From Megalonaias nervosa (Eukaryota > Mollusca > Bivalvia > Unionida > Unionidae), in contig JAECUM010000850.1 in the NCBI GenBank assembly GCA_016617855.1, positions 186,001 through 250,000 of the forward strand: DNA of 64,000 nucleotides, in the 5' to 3' direction. A program made the position numbers and the translations under genes. Below, one piece after another: positions 51,300 to 63,634 of this stretch. Position 1 is the stretch's first letter. Every line of letters starts with the position of its first letter. The notes beneath the pieces are model-generated. The model saw nothing but the letters and a program-made list of their open reading frames with translations, searched no databases and was not told where the DNA came from.

Positions 51300-51600
51300 C
51301 CCCTCCTTTCGAGATAAAAGTCAAGATACTTGCTATATCTGTCAGAAGAAAGGGCATTGGTCTTCAGAATGTCCAGACCGTCAAAAAAGCAAGACAAGTG
51401 TCAAAAGAGACTAAAGTCAAGATACCGGTTATCATTGTAAAGAGAAAGGACAGTGGCCTTCAGACTGCCCTAAGACACAACAGGAGCAAGAGGAAGAGAG
51501 GGGTTCCAAACAGGAAGAAGAGGTACCCCCCCAAAAAGGAAGAACCCCGACACGTCCAGAAAGAGAAGAAGAAAAGAAAACGAGGAGAAAGTGAGGAAGA
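51300..51600 (+). pseudogene. CCHC zinc-knuckle protein fragment, one good and one ruined knuckle
   Basis: On the plus strand the frame at about 51315 reads KSQDTCYICQKKGHWSSECP, a canonical C-x2-C-x4-H-x4-C knuckle as in nucleocapsid and other single-strand nucleic-acid-binding proteins. About 80 bp later a repeat of the same DNA gives DTGYHCKEKGQWPSDCP, in which the first Cys and the His are lost, followed by a Gln/Glu/Lys-rich tail. A stop separates the two units. The antisense frame at 51397-51146 is also open, but I judge it a shadow of this. Confidence 0.6.
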
Positions 51601-51727
51601 AGAGGAGGAAAAACCTGTGAAAGTGAAGAAATTCAAAAACAAGGTGGACAAAAAGACAAAGAAGTCTATGAACTTTTTAAAGTGTTGTGTTGTGACATTT
51701 GATTGTAACATTTGTACCAGAATATAA
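51398..51727 (+). CDS. very basic 109-codon ORF, possibly DNA-binding or low complexity
   Basis: This frame overlaps the second, ruined zinc knuckle and continues beyond it. It is about 40 percent Lys/Arg (RSKRKRGVPNRKKRYPPKKE, then KKRKRGESEEEEEEKPVKVK) with an acidic patch. It could be a basic core-type protein, or a by-product of purine-rich repetitive DNA. The start codon used by the frame lies inside the knuckle repeat, so the true start is uncertain. Confidence 0.3.
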   Translation: MSKETKVKIPVIIVKRKDSGLQTALRHNRSKRKRGVPNRKKRYPPKKEEPRHVQKEKKKRKRGESEEEEEEKPVKVKKFKNKVDKKTKKSMNFLKCCVVTFDCNICTRI

Positions 51728-52954
51728 CAGAAAGAAAAACGAAAGTGTTGCTTGGTTTTGATTTTTAGAATGATAAGGACCTACACTCACAAACATACAT
51801 CATAGGGTAAACAATTCTATTAATGTTCATTGACCGTAAAATCTCAAAGTATGTCGTTAAATGATAATTATGTTAGGCCATACATGACACTGCCTGCTCA
51901 ACTTACTGGATTCTATGTGCAGGTAAAGTGGACTTCAAAGACATCAAAGACACGTGCGACAGGTGTGAATATGGCATTTAATGAAAGCAAACTATACTAG
52001 TTTTAGGTCGCAGATGATACTTTGGAATCGGGTTTTCTTCTATAGTGTTTTTATTATTATTCTATATTTCCACCGATTTCTGGTCTCCTTTAAACTCAGA
52101 ACCTGACTCACTGCACCCATGTCTGTGCTTTTAAAGCACGTTAGTGCTCTTTGATGTTTTTAAAGTACTTATTAGCACAGAGAGGCTGCTGTCTAATTTA
52201 TCGAGAAAATGGCAGGACACATGCAACCCTCAAATTTATCTTCAGACAGAAGTAATTAAAATGGATGTGAAAGTGGGACTGATCTGTTGATTGCTTGTTC
52301 AGCAGTTATTTATATGAATTTAATGTACTCTTGTATTCCATTTACTCATTAAAATTGTAAATGGTACATGTGATTAGCAAAATAAGAACATGCAGTGAAA
52401 AAGTTTTACAAATTTAATTATGAATTGACTTTGAATGGCACTTGCTCTTACAATAATGTATCAGTATATAACATTGTCTAACAGTAGATAATACAGTGCT
52501 GCATTATCCTATGCATATGTTGGATGTTTTCAAGGATAAATAGTAATAAATATTACTCAAGGATATGAAATCCTATAGAAAAAATCACAAACTGTGATTG
52601 ACCTTTAATTTTCTTATACTGCTGTCACTTTTCTCAGATGTTTCCTAATCTTGTCATCATTGCTAGCTAGTGGTTGTCAGACTACTTTGTTCCACACCAA
52701 CTCTTGGCATATTTAACTTCTTGTAGCATTTTTTAGACAGGGGTCATCTTGCCAATAAAAGAGTCTCAGTCCATGGTAAAAGAAATCAGTTAACCAATGA
52801 GGGAGATTGTTTTGTATTCAGTAAGGTGATTTTCCTGATGTTCACAGGCATTGAATTAGAATTAAAAATTGCTTAAGATGTTTAAATTGGAGAATCTTAG
52901 GTGTGACATGTGATGTTGAATATGAATGCCACAATGATTATTTCAAGCAGGTTC

Positions 52955-53027
52955 CCATTTAAAATGTTACGAGGGATCTAATAGGATAGCAAGCTCCAAT
53001 TTAAAATGTTACAAGGGATCTAATTGA
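52955..53027. repeat. imperfect ~31-bp duplication
   Basis: tcccatttaaaatgttacga then gggatctaata is repeated 41 bp later as tccaatttaaaatgttacaa then gggatctaatt. Confidence 0.8.
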
Positions 53028-54727
53028 ATCAGTTTCTTACAGCTGAATCCTGTCAGAAAGTAAATACTGTTTCAGCTTGCTAAACATGCTGAGGGTTGAT
53101 GTGGAATGATGTGGAACAATGGCCCTCAACTTGTGATAACGTAATTTCAGAGGATTGCATAATGTTTTTGTGACTATTAATTATTATAAATGGATATAAT
53201 ATATGCGCTTTGGGAAGTAAAGGATAGCAACTATGAGTAATTTTGCATTTATTAATTAGCATAGAGCCCTGACCCATTGTGTCCAGTTTAATTCTGTCCT
53301 GCTGGGTTCTCTACTGCATCTGACCTGTTAGGTCCTGTCTTCTGACTTTGGGGTGATGGGCGACCAGTGATATCTTATAAAAAACACTAAGTCATTTTGC
53401 AAATGAAGGTTTATATCTAAATAACACACTCTAAAGTTCTGTACACCTCTCTAATTTCTATTTATCACTCCATTATATCTATTAGGTATCATATCTCTGT
53501 TTCTTTTTCTGACTATAACTTTAAGTCCTTTTATGAAGTTTCTCTGTTAAGTTCCCATTTTGTATCTCAACCTTCTATCTTGTTCTCCACTCTTTTCTTT
53601 CCCCACATACAGAATATGATTTGCTAACCATTGCTAAATGAACGACAGCCCTTTCCCAGATCATATCATAAGTAAATAGTATTGAAACAGCATTACATTT
53701 GATCCAGTTCACCAGGTTTGTCATAATGCTTACCTATTTACTTAGATTTGTCAAAGCCTTCCTGAAATCCCAAAACTTGACCTGATACTGATATGTTTTC
53801 CAACTCTCACACCCAACTTATATTACTTTCTATGATGCTGACCTAGTTACCTAGATATATCATTGCTTCACCCACATCCATCCCAGATATTCATATATAT
53901 TCCAGATTCTTACATCCAACATATTGCATGTTAGAAACCTGATATTGGTACTGCAGTTCTGTTATTTCCTGCCCATTCAAACTTTTATATTTTACTTTTT
54001 CCAACACTAAAAATCCCTTTGGTCATAGAGCTTTTAAGTTCATGAAAATTCTGTGTGCGAATTTGAATTGCAGTCAGTCAATATCTGTTGTTCCCCATCT
54101 TTCAAAACTGTATCGTGATCCACATTTCTCAGCATTATAAATACCCACATACTAAACAAGTCAAACAAATGAGTAATTCTTTACCAATTTCTTGGCCAAC
54201 AGCTTTTGCATTTAAGTTGTTTGGCTGATGTCAGCAAGGTGAGTAATCTCATGCCAGCTTGGGACTCTTGTTTAGTCTCAGTGTTTGCATAAAAAATAAT
54301 TTCTTCTAAGCTGATTCTTAAAAACCAGAGCACAGATCTTTCACTTAAATTATCTTGAAGTCCTAAATCTTGCAAAGTAAAATTGCAAAGCCATCAAACT
54401 TGAATACAAATGGAGCTTCCATTGTTTCACAGAAAAGTAAATTGACAAGGGCAATTTTCATTTGAAAAATGAGATTTTAAATTGCTGAAAATTGATTTCT
54501 AAATTTGGACTTATTGCTAATAAAACTTAGGAAACTGAGAAAAAAGAAATATTCACTAATAATGTCTAAATCTTATTAATTCAGTCCCAAACCTGGTAAG
54601 CTAACTGGATGCCCATTGTTCATTTTTGTGTGAATACAGATTTAATTTAAATACTTTATAGAAAATTAGATTGGCAGGAAGTAATTAAGTTGATAACAAG
54701 ATATGTAAATGGCTGAAAATTGCTTTT

Positions 54728-55260
54728 GAAACATGGGCTTGCTACCCAATTTTTGAACTTGAGCTTGCTGCCTAATTTCGGAACTTTCACTTGTTTCTGT
54801 ATTTGTATACTTGGGCCTGCCACCTAATTCTGAATCTGGGCTTTCAGTATAATATGTGAACTTGGGCTTGCTACTTTTGTTCTGAACATAACAGCTCCTG
54901 TGGCCTAGTGTCTGCCTCGGACGCGGGAGGTCACGGGTTTGAACCCCAGCAGAGTCATACGAAAGACTTATAAAAATGGTACTAACAGCTGCCTCGCTAG
55001 GCGCTCAGCATTAAGAGGTTAGTGTTGGACTGGTTGGCCTGGTGGCAGGATAATGTGACTGGGTGGGACATTCTACATGTCTGTGGCATGATGCCCCAGT
55101 GCTAAAAATCACTATAAGCTGTAACACTGCAGACTTTGTAGCGACATGACTGAAATTTTTTAAAGCTACGTTAAAAATTCAATTCACACACACACACACA
55201 CAGAGTTCTGAACATAGGTTTGCTGTATTTCTAAACTTGGTCTTGCTACTATGTTTCTCC
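54728..55260. repeat. degenerate ~25-bp tandem repeat, split by a SINE
   Basis: Units such as gaacttgggcttgctaccta followed by attct recur from 54728 to 54880 and resume at 55217-55260 after the SINE insertion. Confidence 0.65.
54891..55204 (+). mobile_element. tRNA-headed SINE (family B) with 12-bp target duplication
   Basis: The head (ctcctgtggcctagtgtctg, then cctcggacgcgggaggtcac and gggtttgaacccc) contains clear A- and B-box sequences of a tRNA-type Pol III promoter. The body contains gtgctaaaaatcactataag and the tail is a CA repeat (55185-55201). The 12-bp sequence gttctgaacata occurs at 54879-54890 and again at 55205-55216, a perfect target-site duplication. That marks a comparatively recent insertion into a tandem repeat. 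Confidence 0.9.
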
Positions 55261-56369
55261 TATATCCACAATTAAACCCACCTTCCACAACTTTGAGAAA
55301 CCTATTGTAACAGATTGATGTGGACGAGGGAGGAATGAATCTTCCAAAATAAGATCATTCCCACTTCTGACCCCTAGATGAAAATAACAGATTTGGCAAT
55401 CATTCTTCATGGTTGCTACCAAAATTAACAATTTTATCCCATTCATATGGTTCCAGCAGCATGAAAAAGATCATTGATGGAAAGAATTATTATGAAATTT
55501 CTTCAGGTATTGCTCAGTGCTTTCCTCAATTTTCATAAATGGTGGTTGTTAATGAAAAACAAATGAACAGGTAACTTCAAAGGTGAATGAGTGGGTCGAG
55601 CAAGTTTGCTGTTGGGGGTCCAGGGAAAATTTTTAATCATAAATGCAAAAATAAGGCTGTTTCAGGTTTTTCCAGGGCATTTTTGTTTTAAAATGTTCCT
55701 TCTTGACTTGAAAAATCTGGTTACAGACAGCAACAGCGGTGGCAAAATTTGACAACTGCTTGCTCTTGGGGAAGACCCACTTTTTTTTATAATGGTCAAA
55801 TTATGATGGTTTCTGTTTGAACTTATCTTTTAATAACTATACCAAACAACCTGATATATAAGTTATTATTAGAAATTAAATTACATTATTTACAGATAAT
55901 TGCATTTAAATGTGTGACCATTTAAAAAGTTGGTGTGGATATTACTGCCCTTGATATGTATTTGTGAGTAACATATCACTAGTACAATAAAGAACTAGCT
56001 AACATGAAGATAATTTAGAATAGGGAATATGCTATGGGTTATGAAATTCATTTCCATCTTTATTTCCTCATTTTGGAGATTAATAAAATAGAATTGGTAC
56101 AGACATGAGAATGACAAGGACAAGAGGTACAATTACATAAAAGTCACAAACTCATATATATAATCATACAATCACACAATAGGTTATGAAATGGAGAGTG
56201 GAAATTTAAGTAACTGAAACAACTTCTGATACTTCATCTGTAGCTACTATCATTGTTGATAGATCAAGAAAGAAGAACAAAACAAATGGTAACAGTTCTT
56301 TGAAAGAATTATGCAAAATATTGTGCATTAAAACGATTAAAATGCTTCTGTAATGTGCTTTCATAAAAA

Positions 56370-56421
56370 TAGTCCTTCATTTGTTGAAGTGCCATTAAAC
56401 ACCAACCAACCAACCAACCAG
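56370..56421 (+). mobile_element. SINE tail fragment with (AACC)n
   Basis: gttgaagtgccattaaacac followed by four caac units is the typical 3' end of a SINE. No head is seen upstream, so it is a truncated copy. Confidence 0.5.
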
Positions 56422-57704
56422 ACTTTTTTTTTGCTTACATCCCATACCAATGTTTTTATTAGCCTGATATTCTCCTCCCTAGTTCCATAAATGTCATGAA
56501 TTAATGATGTCCCTACTGTTCTTTTGTTTTAGTGCCTTTCATTACCAGTGAATAATTGATGTGTAGCATTGTAACTAGTGATGACCTGCCCATTTCAATT
56601 ACTGTTCATATATTCAGTTAAAGCAGAAGTTGGTTTTCCTGTAGATTGATTATTCAGTGAATGTGTCCTGAGTACCTGTCTTTGCTTGTGTGAATGGTGA
56701 GCAGAGTAAAGCCGATTCTGCCATTACATAAACTTTTTTCCAGTAGATCATGTTCTGTGCTGTTCAGATTTCTCATTAGATTTCAAAATATCAGCATAGG
56801 CCTTGCATACCGAGTGTTCAGGCTGTTATGTATATTTAATTTGCATTGTTTGTTAGTGTGTTTTTTGTTCATTAAATGCTATGGATAATTGTAGTTTGGA
56901 CTTAAACTTGTCCAAAATCAAGTTTGTTTTCTACCTGACCTGAATCATTCATTTTAGTTCTGTAAACAACATGCTTATGTCAATCAGAACACTGGAAATT
57001 CCCCATGAAATGCTGGGTCTACCTGTTGTGTAACACATTTAATATTATTATTTTAGTTGCAGACCTTCTAATTAAAACCAAGAATTTATCTTGCAAACAT
57101 TTGTGAAATTTCAGAATGAAATTTTCTATTAGGTAATAGTATTTTTTTTTATAGAAAATGCTAATTGTGACCTGAGGTCAAATAGAGGACTGTATAATCT
57201 TGTTTATTTGGAAATTATTTGTGCTGTAACATAAACAGAATCAGTTCTATTATATTTGTGTCCATCATTTCATTTAGGCTGGAATTTATTTATTCAGATT
57301 ATTTAGTTTGAGTTATTTTTTCTCTAAATATACCCAGTGCTCAGAAATAATGTTCTTCGAAATAGAGACATGGATTTATAGTGAAATTCAAATAAGGATA
57401 TATTCTTGGATTGTATTATTGTGATTTATCAAAAGACTGTTGGCACATCATTATGACAGGCCATCACAGGCACATCTACACTTCCAGCATTGGATTTATT
57501 TTGGAATACCTCTAAAGTTTATTCAGAATTTTAATCATTAGGACTTGGGTTATTTGGAATTTTATTTGCAATACCATAAGTTCTTTTTACATTTTTCACT
57601 TTGTATTCTAAGGAAATAAATTATTTGTTGAATTTTACAATTAACTTGTTGGTTTTTGCTCTTTTCTTTTACTTAGTTTAAGATGATAGAGTCGTAATAC
57701 AGCT

Positions 57705-57865
57705 GTCTTCATTTGTCATGCAATTTCAAAAGAACATCACAGGCCGTGCACACTGCATGTTTAGGTTATATTCATTTGTCTTGCAATTTCAAAAGAACGG
57801 CATAGGCTTTGCACACTGAGTGTTCAGGCAATATTCATTTGTCTTATGATATCAAAGGAGTGCTC
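57705..57865. repeat. ~65-bp tandem repeat, 2.5 copies, with a relative at 56780
   Basis: attcatttgtcttgcaattt, then caaaagaac(g/a), ggcataggctttgcacactg and agtgttcaggc recurs two and a half times. A related single unit (atttcaaaatatcagcatag, then gccttgcataccgagtgttc) lies at about 56778-56823. Confidence 0.7.
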
Positions 57866-57948
57866 AGGCTAGTTTGTACTTGTGTGCCAATAGTCTTATT
57901 TTAATTGAATATAATGTAATTTCCCAGATGGGTCATAATGACAGAATT

Positions 57949-58106
57949 GGGTTTGGTTTGGTGTTTTTACTTTTTACTTCCAAGGCAGTTGGAGTAAAGC
58001 ATGTTGCCCAAGGACACACCATGGTAGCCAACCTGGGCTGATATGATATTAGAATTTGAACCTGGACCATTTTGGGTGTTAGTCTAGCATTGCTAACCAC
58101 TGATCA
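57949..58106 (-). mobile_element. tRNA-headed SINE, reverse orientation
   Basis: On the minus strand the head reads cagtggttagcaatgctaga then ct, an A-box-like start. A B-box-like ggttcaaattc follows about 30 bases later, and the element ends in (AAACC)-type repeats at 57949-57960. It is shorter than the two SINEs above and may be a third family. Confidence 0.55.
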
Positions 58107-58299
58107 AATATTGAAATACATGTACTCCAGTTAATGCACCTCATAAAAGTATTACACTTTGTGCTTTTATACCTAATGTATTTAAGTATTATTTATGATT
58201 TTTAAATGTATTTTTTTCATCTCTTGCATTTACAATAATTTGTTCATTACTGTCTCAGGAGAGAATAGTATATTATACTGAGTTACCTTAATCAAATAA

Positions 58300-58333
58300 T
58301 TATAATAATAATAATAATAGTAATAATCATCAC

Positions 58334-58369
<36 letters not shown>

Positions 58370-58370
58370 T
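58300..58370. repeat. (TAA)n and (CAT)n compound microsatellite
   Basis: TAA units at 58300-58327 are followed by about 14 CAT/ATC units to 58369. Confidence 0.95.
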
Positions 58371-59161
58371 ATTAATATCAACCATGGCTCCACGCAGATG
58401 ACAGAAATCTATGCAAACCACATATGAATTATTTTATTTATTATTGAATTCAATCTGCGATTGTGGAATTTCTCCTAACTACAGATTGTTTCGACATGTG
58501 CAAAACATCAGTTCCTGTTTAAATTTGGCTCATACTCAAATATTTTCCTTCACATTTTTATGATGAAGCACTCCAGATGTTGGAACCAGCCTTATTTGGT
58601 GATAAGTACAACATGCAGACCAGGTATGATGTAAATTAGTTAAGAAAATATCTGCATATATTGGACCCAATCACATGCAGGGTCATTAGTAATAGAGGTA
58701 TATCTGTTCTTATGATTGGCCTGTTTTTCTATCATCCTATCACAGACTATGTTACTTGTGTATTAGAACTAAAAGTGACATGCATATCATCTATTTGTAT
58801 GATAAAAAAGGAGACACATCATGGGGGTTATATTGTTGTGGTGGCAGATTCAAAGATCATTATTGCCAGAGCCGAAATAAATCCAGTACTTTTAGTTTCA
58901 ATGTCTGATAACATATACATACATGTATATGTTATACTCCCAAGCTTTATATCTAAAATATAAGGTCAGAAAATATGGAATTTTCATAAAAATCTGGAAT
59001 TATTATCAGTTCATCGGTCTTCTTGATTGGTTTTTGAAAGTCTATTCCTTGTATCAAATTAAATAACAAATGTTGTTTACATTAAAGTTCAGAATATTCA
59101 TACTTTCAGTTTGGTTTGGTGATCATTTGTTCCAATGCATCTTAATGGCAGAATTAATATT

Positions 59162-59269
59162 CTGTTTGGTTGGTGTACAATACCCTGTTTGGCTGGGCTA
59201 CAATACCCTGTTTGGTTGGACTTCAATACCTTGTTTGGTTGGGCTACAACACCTTGTTTGGTTGGGCTG
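59162..59269. repeat. 23-bp minisatellite, about 5 copies
   Basis: The unit is ctgtttggttgggctacaat followed by acc, repeated with few changes immediately upstream of a MITE copy. Confidence 0.9.
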
Positions 59270-59300
59270 AGCCCACTTTAAGGTGTTTTTGCATATATAT

Positions 59301-59519
59301 TCCATATATACTCACTTATAAGTCAAGTAAAACTGCAACAACAAATATCCAGATCTGCCATAGCATAATGTGCCTGCAGACAAGGATCAGTATTGTTTGT
59401 TTTACTAATTACTTCTAACAAACTGCACAGATCTAGATCTGCCAGCACATAATGCATCGACAGATCTGGGTCTGTGCAATTTGCAGTTGGATTCACCTTA
59501 TAAATGAGTAAAGTTGGTA
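59301..59519 (-). mobile_element. double-hairpin MITE, copy 6 (reverse orientation)
   Basis: The left end is tccatatatactcacttata followed by agtc. The hairpin order is reversed relative to copy 1, with gatctgccagcacataatgc in the middle of the second. The right end is worn (cttataaatgagtaaagttg then gta). It sits about 30 bp right of the 23-bp minisatellite. Confidence 0.8.
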
Positions 59520-62408
59520 AATAAAATTCCAAAACCTTGTTATACGACTAGAGAGACTGGGACAAGTTCATTCCTTACGTCTTGTTTGCTTATAACGGTA
59601 ACATTCAGAGTCAACATAAAAAACACCTTTCTTCCTGACATATGGTCAGCACGCTTATCTGTCTTTTGATGTGGTTTCATTGTTGGAGCCAACATAAACA
59701 TATTAAGATATAAACAGTTACAAAATAGATCTCCTAACAAAATTCCAAGCAACATTCACTAGAGTAAAAAAAAAAATTGAATTAGCTCAACCAAAAACAG
59801 AAATTTTCAAATGACCAGAATGCCAAAGAACATGAATTCAATGTAGGCAACAAATGCCATATATATTCAGAGCCAGTAAGCTAGGCTTTCTACAAAATTG
59901 TTACATCTGTGGAATGACCCTCACAGAATACTTGTAAAAACATAGCCAGTGAAAGCTTTGACAATAAACGAAATAAAATTGTGCATGCAATTCCACTGAA
60001 ACTGCCTATTGACACATATGCATTCCCCCCCCCATCTGTATTATTTCCTTAGGCACCAAGTGTTAATCATTATGACAGTGATACTGTGATTGAAAATAAT
60101 TATGAAAGAGCCAGAAGATCCAGAAATTGTGGAAATGTGAATGTCAAAGGTGGAGGTTAGAAAAATGGTATTTTGTCTAGTACAGGTATTATTGTAAATG
60201 ACCTGGGCAGACCAAGAGATGGTTTTATCTCAGCTTATCCAGACCTTTGAGGAAAAATACAATCATTATCTTCTACATCTAACATGATCTTAACCAATGT
60301 TTTGCTGTAACTTTACTGCCTTCAGTCTTCTCGTCTCAGCTCCGTCCCCATTTGCATAATTATTTTTAGCTTTGGTCTGAAGCACTGTGACCAGCTTCAT
60401 AAATATATGTAATCGGGTTTTTCTGCTTTTTTAAATACATATAAAAGTTTAGTCAAACATATTTTGAAAATGTATCAGCAATCGAATTATATGTACATCT
60501 GATCTATTACCTCCTCCCAGGGACCCAAGAGGTGTGAGCCAGGATGAACTCCCTCTTGCAGATGACTACTCCAAACCTAAAAATATTAAGTATTGTAAAT
60601 TTCACAAATTTCCCAAATTTAGCAAAGATGTGATTATGAACAAAAGGACAGACAGATGGACAGACATAGAGATGGAGGATACAGGGCCTTCCATTAGATT
60701 TTAAGTTGGGGGTGAGTTGCCAAAGTAGGCGTTGGGTTTGGGGGACCTCCCCCAAAAGGAATCTGGGGGGGAGGGGTTTGTTTCTTTTTTTTTTAATCTT
60801 TTATTTTTTTTTCAAAGTAGCTGGGTTTAGAATAAAAGTAGCCAGGTAAATAACCCAGCACCAGGCTGAAGTATTAAGCCCTGGGTATCACAATATCCCA
60901 GCTGAGGTGTGGATGTATAAAACCTCTTTCTAATTAGTATATCAAGGTATATATTTAGTAAGGCTTATTGAGTTTAGATTGGAAGCTGTCATAAAAAATG
61001 CAACATTTCTCCTGGTTTAACACCACATTAAGGCAGTAAATTTACATTTTACTTGTTGTGTTTACAGGAAAGTGAGACTAAATGATTGTGAATTAGGCAT
61101 GGAAATTTAGCTGGAGATTGGCTTTATATACCCAACAGAAATGTACTGTATGTCAACACATGTGAGTTGACTTTATCACTGACATGATCTTGTTTAATAT
61201 AGAGGCTTTTTTTAGAATAAATTTTTTAAAGTGATTTTATTGGTTTATTAGGTTCTCTTCAGCATGATATCACTGAATTCATTGTGTAGGGATATTCCCG
61301 GGATGGTCAGCGGTCAGTTTGCCAGAAAAATTTAATATATACAGTTTAGTTGAATTTATTTATGATCAGGCACCTTAAATGACCAGGTTCAGTATAACAT
61401 TTTGTCCCCTCCCCGCAATGTAAAAGTGTGATTATTGTTTGGACTATTGGGTCTCTTTGTACTACATATTTATTAAATTTTTTTGTGGAATAGTATTTTT
61501 CATTATTTTTGCATTGCATCTTGTAATCATATGGGAGTTGACTCGGCAAGAGAGGATACTTTTGTCATTTTATGCTAAAGAAAGTTTTGGACTTTATTTG
61601 ATCATTAAGCTTAGGTCATGATCTGCAGTATATTATGTTGTTTTGTTTTTTTCTTTGAATAAGCTTAATTCTTTTTGCAAAGTAGTGATGGAATCATTTG
61701 CCAGATAACGTAAATAGAGCAGTTCTCGGTGTGAATGTGCAAAGGGAAAGACCTATACAGCTAAAACCCGAATTACATGTTCACTTCTTTCAGTTTTCAT
61801 TGAAAAATACATAATTCAGTCACCTTGAATTCCTTTCATTTAGCCATTTACAAATCCTAATTTAGTTTCAGTCTTCACTAAAAAAATGAAATTAAAAAAC
61901 CTCATATGAAATCTTAAAGTCGAAATCGTGCATGTTGGTGGATATCTGTTCTAGATTCTAAGCATATTGTAGTTAACTTTCATGACAGTATTGTGTATAT
62001 TTTGAAAGATACAGCTTGTTTAATATGGGTATGCTGTATGATTGATAGCTAGACCAGAAACCTAAATCATAGTGAACATAGCAAATGGAAGATGCAACTT
62101 CATAGTATTACCAGACTCACAGTGCATCATATTAGAGCTATCTGTTAAGCAGTGTTGTTCTAACTTTGAGCAATTTGGGTAATGAGTGCATAACTATATG
62201 CAAAATTCAGACATAATTTTATTCAAACATTTATTGTTATATTAATGAAGCAATTGACAACAGTTTACAAACTTGAATAAAAAAAACATCAGGAAATTTG
62301 GGAAAATTATTTTGTTTCCAGAATAATATCTTGAACAGTTTTGTAATTTAGATCAGAAGGAAGTTGAGATTAACCTTGAAGTAGCAGGTCAATTGTCACA
62401 GGTAAAAC

Positions 62409-62629
62409 TACCATATACATTCGTGTATATGTCTGATCCAACTGCAGATTGCTTAGACATAGATTTGTTGTCACATAATATACCAGCAGCTCTGGGTCCA
62501 TGCAGTTTGTTAGGAACACTCAGTAGAACAAGCATCAGAGACCCTTATCTGCCAGCACCTCATGTGACTGCAGATCAGGGTCGTTGTTGTTTGCTGTTGT
62601 ACCTGACTTACTTGTGAGTATATACGGTA
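62409..62629 (+). mobile_element. double-hairpin MITE, copy 7
   Basis: Its ends are taccatatacattcgtgta and gtgagtatatacggta. The hairpins are diverged (gcagattgcttagacatag and agcagctctgggtccatgca) but in the same order as copy 1. Confidence 0.8.
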
Positions 62630-63428
62630 GGTGTAATTTGATAGATTTTACTTTATATAATATATCATAATGTCCAGGCTAACATTCTTCTTGCCATTTC
62701 TTGTTGCAGCTGGGAATCTAGTTTTATTTTACTGCCATGGTCTATTTGTATATGGCAGAGCTTTGAAAGATCAAATTAAATGGACTTGTAGAGGTTATAG
62801 ACAGGGTTATTTATTAAGAGTTGTCTTCATTTCCAATGCAGATGCAGACAGTTTATTTGATCATTACATGTTTAGTTGGCTGTTAAATTGTCCAAGCTTG
62901 GATGGGGATTAGTCAGTTGTCGATGAAAGTAATCGTTAGTCATGTATGATGGTCACGTTGCAATCGATATGATCTGTTAATTTAAAGGCGCAATGAATAT
63001 TTATTATGGATCAGTTGTACAGACAAGATCAGCATTCCTCCTTGTTTGTGTGACATTAGCTACAAATATTTCTACATAAAGGTAATTCAGCACAGATTTT
63101 TGTACTTGGATAAATACAGTATGATTGAATTGAATTTTTGGTAGGGTTTACAAGAGAAATTTAAAAAACCTTTGAAGAAAGATACTAGTGAAAGATCAGG
63201 TTTAGTAAAGTTTTATGAAGTTTAATTTCTTTGGTTGTTTTTTGATGTTTTAAGAAAAAATACAGTGATCTTTATTATTTGATTAATCCATATTGTATAT
63301 TATATTTTCTCATATCATGAGAATAAGAACCATTGATTTTTCATTCATTAATAGTTTTGATTTTGTATATTAATATAAAACAAACATCCATTCATCGATA
63401 GATGTGATGTATAATGAGCCAGTACACC

Positions 63429-63634
63429 TACCATCTATACTCACAAGTTGAGTCCAACTGCAAACTGCACAGACCCAGATCAGCCGTTGCATAATGCGCC
63501 ATCAGATTTGGGTCTGTACAGTTGGATAGGACTATTCAGTAGAATAAACAACATAGATCCTGGTTTGCAGGCACATTATTCTATGGCAGATCAGGATCTT
63601 TGTTGTTTGCAACTTGACTTACAAGTGAGCATGT
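63429..63634 (+). mobile_element. double-hairpin MITE, copy 8
   Basis: It starts taccatctatactcacaag. The first hairpin keeps actgcacagacccagatc, and its partner gatttgggtctgtacagt. The right end is gacttacaagtgagcatgta. Confidence 0.8.

Noticed and set aside
51146..51397. 83-codon minus-strand ORF
   Set aside because: It overlaps the plus-strand canonical zinc knuckle, which is the more specific signal. Kept as an alternative only if homologues support it.
58230..58421. Asp- and Tyr-rich 63-codon ORF
   Set aside because: A translation of the CAT and TAA microsatellites.
62670..62912. 80-codon ORF with hydrophobic start after ttgttgcag
   Set aside because: An acceptor-like site exists, but the peptide matches no family I know and no donor ends it; insufficient support.
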